64,000 nt of DNA from Phytopythium helicoides (lineage: Eukaryota > Oomycota > Peronosporomycetes > Pythiales > Pythiaceae): the NCBI GenBank assembly GCA_024867545.1, contig JANFNE010000001.1, positions 1,116,001-1,180,000 of the forward strand, given 5' to 3'. The translations under genes were made by a program, and so were the position numbers. This document shows, piece after piece, positions 57,320-64,000 of this stretch; within the stretch, counting starts at the first letter, position 1, and each line of letters opens with the position of its first letter. The notes under the pieces were generated by a model. That model searched no databases and was not told the origin of the DNA. It saw nothing but the letters and a program-made list of their open reading frames with translations.

Positions 57320-58110
57320 GACAGCAGCAAGTTGCGCTTTTGTCCTTGGCAGGTCTTGCGACAACCAAGCCTCTGTACACGGGTCCGTTACGAGTGTCTT
57401 GCATGCTATTCTGGTCGAGTGCGAGTGCAGTCAGCTGCCGACTCTTGCTGGGTGTTTCATGAACGCCTTTAGTCTTCTCGATTGGGCCAAAGCACAGAGC
57501 AAGCTGTCTCGAGCCTCGCCGCCACCTTGGGCGACTGAGCAACAAATCCTCTCAGCATCAGCCCTGGCTTGAGTCACGCACTGATGACGCTTCTGGAACA
57601 ATCGACCAGCAGTTCTCTCTTTCGCTAGTCTCCGCCACGTCACACTCTCCGTTGCGTTTCACTTGGCGCCGCTGCCGACCTGCAAAACGCGCCGCCTCCC
57701 CACCAAAACGCGCCAGCCACCACATAGCTCAACAGCTCCACTCACAGCTCCACCCACCGCCACGCAGCCAACTGCCCGCCGCGCCACGTCAGTCAGTGAC
57801 GCAGTGGCGCGCCGTCGTCGCTCGTCATCTGCAGCGCTTGACGCGGTGGTGCTTGGCCACATACAAACTCCAAGAGACCCGATCTTCAGGTGGCGCGTCT
57901 CCGCTAAAGTGCGCCGGTCCGGATTTTTGAAGTTGCAAATAGATGCATCTGATTGGTGAATAATGAAAAATAACGCATGGTGATTGGCCGATAACCCGCG
58001 GCATGGGCGTGACGCGCGCGCGTCGGCGGCGCGCGACCCACCCAACGTCCGCGAATGGGGTTCAACCAGGCGCCACGCACGAGCGGCGCCACCCGCTGGC
58101 TGCTGCGTCT
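57320..58110. other. Divergent intergenic region between CCDC39 and GAPDH
   Basis: About 0.8 kb with short open frames only. A long minus-strand open frame entering from 59161 is antisense to GAPDH and is not counted. No repeat or RNA noticed. Confidence 0.5.
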
Positions 58111-58126
58111 GCTCATTCCTCAATCG
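58111..58126 (+). promoter_or_regulatory. Oomycete initiator of the long-form GAPDH gene
   Basis: GCTCATTCCTCAATCG fits the oomycete initiator at 14 of 16 positions, 92-107 bp upstream of ATG 58218. Confidence 0.6.
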
Positions 58127-58217
58127 GCCGGCTCGCCCCAAGCAGCTCCTTGGACCAAGCAGCCCGCCAGCCAGCAGACTCCCGACCGACCGACCAACCA
58201 ACCGACCAGCGGAGACC

Positions 58218-59884
58218 ATGACGGACGAGCGCATCGCCGCGCTGCGCGAGGCCGAGCTGGAGGAGTGGAAGCGCCAGGAGGACGCGGCCGACCGCATGGT
58301 GCCGCTCGTGGGCCGGCTGTACCGCCAGCAGAACGTCATCACGGTGCTCTTCGGCAAGGGCGTCGTGCACAAGAACAGCATCGAGATCATCAAGATGCAC
58401 AAGTACGTGTGCAAGTACGTGGGCAAGACCATGGCGCCAAGCGACACGCTCGTCGTGCTGCAGGCCATCACGGCATTCGTGCCCTCCGCGCGCAACATGC
58501 GCATTGACATTGGACGCACCTTCGCGCTCGCGGAGCCGCTCGTGCGCGCCGTGCAGCAGGCGCCAGGAGGATCCGAGGCCGAGCGCGAGGACCGCATGCG
58601 CGTGCTCGGCCAGTTCCTCAACGCCAAGATGGCGCAGATCGTGCCCGCCGCAGCGGTGCTCGCTAGATGGAGTTGGCGCAGCCGACGTGCACAAGCCCAG
58701 CGACGTCGTGCTCTACGGATTCGGCCGCATTGGCCGCCTGCTCGCGCGCCTGTTGATCGAGAAGAGCGGACCAGGGCGTCAAGATCATGCTGCGCGCCAT
58801 TGTGGTGCGCAAGGGCACTAAGGAGGACCTGGTCAAGCGCGCGAGTCTGCTGCGCCGCGACTCGGTGCACGGCTCCTTCCAGGGATCCATCACCTTCAAC
58901 GAGGAGGCGAACGCCATCGTCGCCAACGGCAACCTCATCCAGATCATCTACGCGGACGCGCCAGACAAGTGCGACTACACACAGTACGGCATCAACGACG
59001 CCGTCGTGATTGACAACACGGGCAAGTGGCGCGACCGCGAGGGGCTCGGCCTGCACCTCAAGGCGCCAGGTGTGTCCAAGGTCATCCTCACCGCCCCGCC
59101 TAAGGGAGACGTAAGTGTGATTGCGATGTTGAAGCTGCTGTGCTGGAGCTGCGACTGACAAACATGTATGAACAGGTCCCGACCATTGTTGCCGGCGTCA
59201 ACGACGACCAGATCAGCAGCGACGTGAACATCTACTCGGCGGCCTCATGCACGACGAACGCCATCGCGCCGTCGCTGTTTGCGCTTGAGAAGAAGTACGG
59301 CATTGTTGGCGGCCACATCGAGACGGTACACTCGTTCACGAACGACCAGAACCTGATCGACAACTACCACACCAAGGAGCGCCGTGGCCGCAGTGCCGTG
59401 CTTAACATGGTCATTACCGAGACCGGTGCGGCCGCTGCCGTCGTCAAGTGCCTCCCGTCGCTCAAGGACAAGCTCACGGCGAACGCGATCCGCGTGCCGA
59501 CACCCAACGTGTCGCTCGCCATCCTGAACGTGCAGCTGGACCCAGAGAAGGCCCAGGGCTTGACAGTTGCCGAGGTCAACGCCTTCATGTCTAAGGTGTC
59601 GCTCAACTCGCCGCTGCAGAACCAGATTGACTTTGTCAACTCGGCTGAGGCCGCCTCGTCAGACTTTGTGGGTAGCCGCGCAGGCCGGCACGATTGACGG
59701 CAAGGCTACGATCGTGCAGGACAACAAGGTGATCCTCTACGTCTGGTACGATAACGAGTTCGGCTACAGTTGCCAGGTCGTGCGCGTGCTGCAGCGTCTG
59801 TGTGGCATCAACCACGTACGCTTCCCAGGCAAGTCCCAGATGGAGGAGATTGACCGCGCACTCGGACTCGCGTGGGACATTTAG
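58218..59884 (+). CDS. Long-form glyceraldehyde-3-phosphate dehydrogenase with N-terminal extension
   Basis: GAPDH oxidises glyceraldehyde-3-phosphate to 1,3-bisphosphoglycerate with NAD(P). Residues 1-150 form an extension (EAELEEWKRQEDAADRMVPL; YRQQNVITVLFGKGVVHKN) that I recognise from the ~460-480 residue GAPDH of gamma-proteobacteria. The catalytic part has VVLYGFGRIGRLLARLLIEK, the catalytic Cys in AASCTTNAIAP, His in ETVHSFTNDQNL, RGRSAVLNMVITETGAA and WYDNEFGYSCQVVRVLQRL. One 65-bp intron (59111-59175) falls between KGD and VPTIVAG, showing it is a resident eukaryotic gene. Frame changes near 58670, 58780 and 59690. The cytosolic glycolytic GAPDH of oomycetes is the shorter form, so this is a second type. 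Confidence 0.88.
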
Positions 59885-60134
59885 AGCAAGCGGTTGCTCC
59901 GCAGCGAGCAAGGCTAGGCAATCACTCAATAAAGATCGTAAGTTGGCAATGGCGTCGTCGTGCATGCATCGCACTCGAGAGCTGGAAGAATCTGAGTCCA
60001 CCAACAATAGCCCCGCGCGGTTGTTTATAGCGTGGTGGTGTGTTTCACTGGGGAAAATCCTTCTCTTCGCCACTCCTGAGTGTGCTCGCAAGCATCTTTA
60101 TTCCCCGTTTCTCTTCATTGACAAGAAATCTCCA

Positions 60135-62089
60135 ATGCCTTCGACTGCCGACTGGCGCTCAGCAGTTTCTCGCGCGGATGCAAGTTCTCCTCGCAAGCCT
60201 GCATCATCATCTCTACTCACTGGGCGAGTCGAGCACTTGCGAGGTGCGTTTTCTCTCTCGAGCAGCTCTTGTCGTGTGTAGCTGACTTGAGAGCAACGTT
60301 AGATGCTGCTCGCTACCAGCCTGATCCAGCTCGAGGACGATCCGATTCGACCAACAGCACCGAATATACATTACGAAGTCGGACAAACTCGCATTACACA
60401 GATATGACGCCACTTTCTCCTGGTAGCTCAATTGCAGGCACTCCAATGAGTGTGAGTGGACTTGTACACCCTATCGGCTTGGATCGGCCGAGCACAGCAA
60501 CATCTGAGCACACTGTCGGCAACGACTCGCCACCTGCTACAACCCGAAAGCAGATCACTCGCCCTCCAGCGCTAATTACTGACCCTTCCAGGCAAGAGAA
60601 AGCTGTGTACTCGAGCAAAACAGAGCAAACACCAGCAAAGTCGACCAAGTCTCTAAGTGATTCTGCTGTCGAGCTTAATGAGATCAAGCAATCAGTGGAG
60701 CGACTTCGTGCCCAACGCACTCACGTAGGAATTGGATATCACCTTTCCTTTCATTTCGGGGGTTGTTTCCGTTGACAACTCGAATGTAATCAGGTGGAGC
60801 AGCTTGGTCAACAAAACGAGCGCTTAAAGGCGCAGCTCGCAACTCAGGAGGCACACAACAACCGGCTGCGCGATGAGCTTGCACGCGTTCAGAACCTGTC
60901 GCAAGAAAACGTTGGATTGCTGCAAACTGTCAAGCTTCTCGAAGAAAGAGCGCGGACGCTCGAGTCGCTGTGCCATGAGAAGCGAAGCGAGCTACGGAGA
61001 GTCAACGAAAAACTTGCTAGCGTCGACCACGAGCGTCAGCAGCTTCTCCTAACAATGGAAAGCATCGAGCAAGACCATGCAGAAACGATCAAAGGATACG
61101 TTGATGAACAAACTCGGCTTCGCGAGCGACTAACGCAGCTTGAGCGAAAAAACGACACGTTTGCGAGTCGCGAGCGCGAGTGGACAGATAAATTGACGCG
61201 GGTCAAGCAGGATCACGAAGTTGAAATGGAGCATCTAGTCGAGGAAAGACACAAACTACGGGGCTCCGTGGCCGAACTAGAGGAGCAGGTGCAGAAGCTG
61301 CTGGCTACAACTGTGAGGCAGACTACTATCATAGAAGACTGCGATCGCGCATTAAGTGAAGCCAAGCGACAGCACGCAAATGCTCTGAATGGGTATGATG
61401 ACCAACGACGCGTCGTAGCTGAACTGACGGCGCACACAAAACAATTGGAGGCGCAACTCGCGGCTGCGGAAAGAAATCTGAGTGAGAAAAGATCCGAAGT
61501 GAAAAGATTGTTTTTGAAGCAGAAAGCAAGCTCTCAAAGCGCAGGGACAAAATCGAGACACTGCGTGAAACGCTGAAGCAACGCGACCAGCAGCTTCAGG
61601 ACGCTCAGCGTGAGCAGCTCCTGAGAGACCGGAACCGGTATCACTCGGACGAGGCTAATAAAGAGCTCAAGAAGCGCGAACAAATATTGCAGAGCGAGAT
61701 CTCAGAGCTTCGCATCGCTCTGCAGGACGTGGCAGATGAGAAAGCTTTACTGAACGACCGTGTCCTCGAGCTGCAAGGTGCTGTTCATCTTTCTATTTGC
61801 TGCGAATACTGGTGTTACACGAATTACTAATGTTTTGCATGGCTTAGAACGACTTCAAGCTGAGCAAAAGGATCGTCAGCGGTGGGCAACAGCGCGCCTT
61901 CAGCTGCTTGCCGAGTTCTGCGACGAGGAGAACAAACTTACGTCAGTGCTACAAGGCACATCACCAACTCACCGTCAACACAAGGAGACGCGGCAAGAGG
62001 AATACGCCGTGTGGAGTCATGAGCTAGAATCAAGCAACAGGAGCGACAAGCATGACGAGCAGCGGCGTGGGTCGATCATCTTTGGCTAG
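60135..62089 (+). CDS. Coiled-coil protein, family not recognised
   Basis: Start MPSTADWRSAVSRADASSP at 60135; candidate introns 60244-60281 (38 bp, GTGCGT...GTGTAG), 60725-60793 (69 bp) and 61778-61847 (70 bp), all keeping phase. The first ~180 residues are Ser/Thr/Pro-rich and probably disordered (TPLSPGSSIAGTPMS). The rest is a long coiled coil (VEQLGQQNERLKAQLATQE; LLQTVKLLEERARTLE; RDKIETLRETLKQRDQQL), ending GSIIFG. A single-base frame change lies near 61510. No motif fixes its family. It may belong with the cytoskeletal or flagellar genes nearby, but that is only context. Confidence 0.65.
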
Positions 62090-62126
62090 TGACTGACTAA
62101 TTAGTTTGGATTTATAGCTGGAATAA

Positions 62127-64000
62127 TTAGGATTGCTGTGGGGCGTCTGGGATCTCTACACGACGCTGCGACTTGGCCATGAGCGCTTCTACACGCTTCA
62201 TTCCCACTGTTGACATACAAGAAGACGCTCGGTTGGTGATGATGCTCAATCATGACACACATCAGCGCGAAGCAGTTACCTCGTCCACATTGGTCAAGGG
62301 TGCGTACGGCTGGCGCGCAGAGTTGAGCTTGTTGCGCACCATGTTCTTGAGCTCGACAACCTTGACGTCCTCCTCGAACTTCATTGGACGCTGGAAGTTG
62401 CCGATTACCGGGTGCTCGGTAACGCTTCAGGAGTAGCGATGACACCACGACAGAAACAGACGAGAACGCCATCGCGAGACCAGCGCACGCCGGCGGCATC
62501 ATTGAGTGGATGATCGGGAAGAAAACGCCCGACGCCATCGGAATGCCAACGCAGTTGTAGGCGATCGAGAAGAAAAAGTTCAGGCGAATGCGGAAGAAGA
62601 CAACGCGAGCGAGGTCCAGCGCAACGACCACATCGCTCAGATTGCTCTTGACAAGGACCATGTCAGCCTCTGCCTTGGCGATCTGTGTACCGGCACCAAT
62701 CGCCATACCGATGTCAGACTGCGCGAGGGCCGGCGCATCGTTGATGCCATCGCCGACCATGCAGACAACGCGCGGCTTTCGGGTGATGGGGGAGTACTGC
62801 GACTGCAGGGCCTTGATCTGCGCAGCCTTCTCGCCCGGAAGTGCAACCGCCTTGACGTGGTCGATACCCATCTTGCGCGCAATCGCCGACGCAGTGCGTA
62901 TGTTGTCGCCAGGTGATAAGCCACACGTCAAGACCCATCGACTTCAGGTGCTCGATGACTGCCTTCGACTCGGGGCGTGGCGTATCAGCGAGGGCAATCA
63001 CGCCGACCATGCTGTTTTCGACGACAACGCACACCACCGTCTTGCCCTCCATTTCCAAGTCGTGCATCTGGTCCCGAATCTTGGAGCCGATCTCGATGCC
63101 CCTTCTCTTCACAGTACTCGGCGTTGCCAACCAGAACTGAAACAGTAGGCGAAGAAAACTTGTCGCCAGTTGATGCGACGATTCCTTCGATACCACGACC
63201 AGGAACCACATGCACCTGAGTGGGTTCCTGGGGTTGCAGCTGTTCCTGCTCCTGTCGCCGTCATGACGATAGCCTTGCCGAGAACGTGCTCGCTGACGCA
63301 CTCGAGCGAGGCCCCGTAGTACAGCAGCTCACGTGGAGTAAACGCTCGATCGGAAACGACAACATCCGTGACGGACGGGTGTCCAACCGTCAGCGTACCG
63401 GTCTTGTCAAACACGATCGTGTCCACGTATTTGGCAATCTCCAGTGCACGGCCACCCTTGATCAAGATGCCTTTCTTCGCACCAACGCCGCACCCAACCA
63501 TGACGGCAGTTGGCGTCGCCAAGCCAAGAGCACACGGACACGCGATAACAACGACCGAGATCGCGAATAGCACGGAGATGAAGAAATCGTCCGAGTGCCC
63601 ATCGTTGGGGTCCAGTCCAAGCTCAATCTTCCACTGGAGTGGAATGGATCCCGTCATCGAGCAGCAAGTACCACGACAGGAACGTCAGCGTCGACACGCC
63701 AAGCACAAATGGTCCGAAAATCGATGCAAGGCGGTCCGCATAAGCTTGGATCGGGGCCTTGTGCAACTGCGCATCTTCAATCAGCGCGCAAATCTGAGAA
63801 AGCGTCGAAGACTCGCCGCCAATGCAGCTCGACTCGATAACAAGTGTGCCCTGCTGGTTGATTGTCGAGCCAAACACGTAGTCGCCCGGCTCCTTCGTCA
63901 CCGGCATACTCTCTCCAGTCAGCATCGACTCGTCGGTCGTGCTGTTTCCGGACTTGACAACGCCATCCGTCGGAATGTTGGAACCCGGGAGAACGCGGAG
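62127..64000 (-). CDS. Cu+-type P1B ATPase, C-terminal part (5' end outside the window)
   Basis: A heavy-metal pump that exports Cu+ at ATP cost. From the window edge: [20 protein letters not shown], actuator motif MLTGES, CPC metal site in [17 protein letters not shown], phosphorylation site [23 protein letters not shown] at the nucleotide-binding domain, [20 protein letters not shown] and the last membrane spans ([20 protein letters not shown]). In the usual SEHP motif the Pro is Val. Frame changes near 63640, 63240, 63100, 62925 and 62435. A small intron (about 62207-62279, or to 62200) leads to a short last exon ending at 62127. The N-terminal metal-binding domains are not in the window. 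Confidence 0.9.

Noticed and set aside
57659..59161. A 500-codon open frame on the minus strand
   Set aside because: It lies antisense to the GAPDH gene, whose motifs are unmistakable, and its own product has no domain and Arg/Ala-rich shadow composition.

Overview
The window reads as nuclear DNA of a flagellated eukaryote, most likely an oomycete of the Phytophthora type. Genes are dense, on both strands and mostly carry few, short introns (about 38-95 bp, GTRNGT...YAG). Several starts lie just downstream of a sequence close to the oomycete initiator (GCTCATTYYNCAWTTT). The gene set fits zoospore-forming stramenopiles: the ciliary genes RABL2 and CCDC39, a lumazine synthase, a BT1-type transporter, and a family of multi-pass proteins ending in the Cys-rich WLGC domain I associate with oomycetes. 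No rRNA, tRNA, CRISPR array or intact transposon was seen.

Layout. 1-6 kb: eIF5 (5' end missing), an ELM1-type protein, Nup85 and a zinc-finger methionine aminopeptidase. 6.2-21.5 kb: two head-to-head paralogs of the FG nucleoporin Nup214 separated by the RABL2 gene; their central ~2.7 kb are almost identical while both ends are strongly diverged. 21.6-24.7 kb: three tandem WrbA-type quinone reductases with a conserved leader and initiator. 25.9-34.2 kb: SKP1, a GATA-like/PHD protein, an anoctamin and a BT1-family transporter. 34.3-53.2 kb: an alternating array of WLGC membrane/LRR genes and short-chain dehydrogenases (WLGC relic, SDR, WLGC, SDR, WLGC, SDR on the minus strand, WLGC, SDR, WLGC). 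53.3-64 kb: lumazine synthase with a C-terminal extension, CCDC39, a long-form GAPDH of bacterial style, a coiled-coil protein and the C-terminal part of a Cu+-type P1B ATPase.

Functional links. Nup85 and both Nup214 genes are nuclear-pore parts. RABL2 and CCDC39 act in the flagellum. The WLGC/SDR array is the most unusual block: five WLGC copies and four SDR copies alternate, and WLGC exon 3 is nearly identical between neighbours although the other exons have diverged, which points to repeated duplication plus gene conversion.

Caution. Many genes (eIF5, ELM1, Nup85, MetAP1, both Nup214, RibH, CCDC39, GAPDH, Cu-ATPase) need one or more single-base frame changes to read as full proteins, whereas others (anoctamin, BT1, SDRs, WrbA, SKP1, RABL2, two WLGC genes) are clean. 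The simplest explanation is residual indel error in the assembly, so broken frames should not be taken as pseudogenes unless other evidence agrees.
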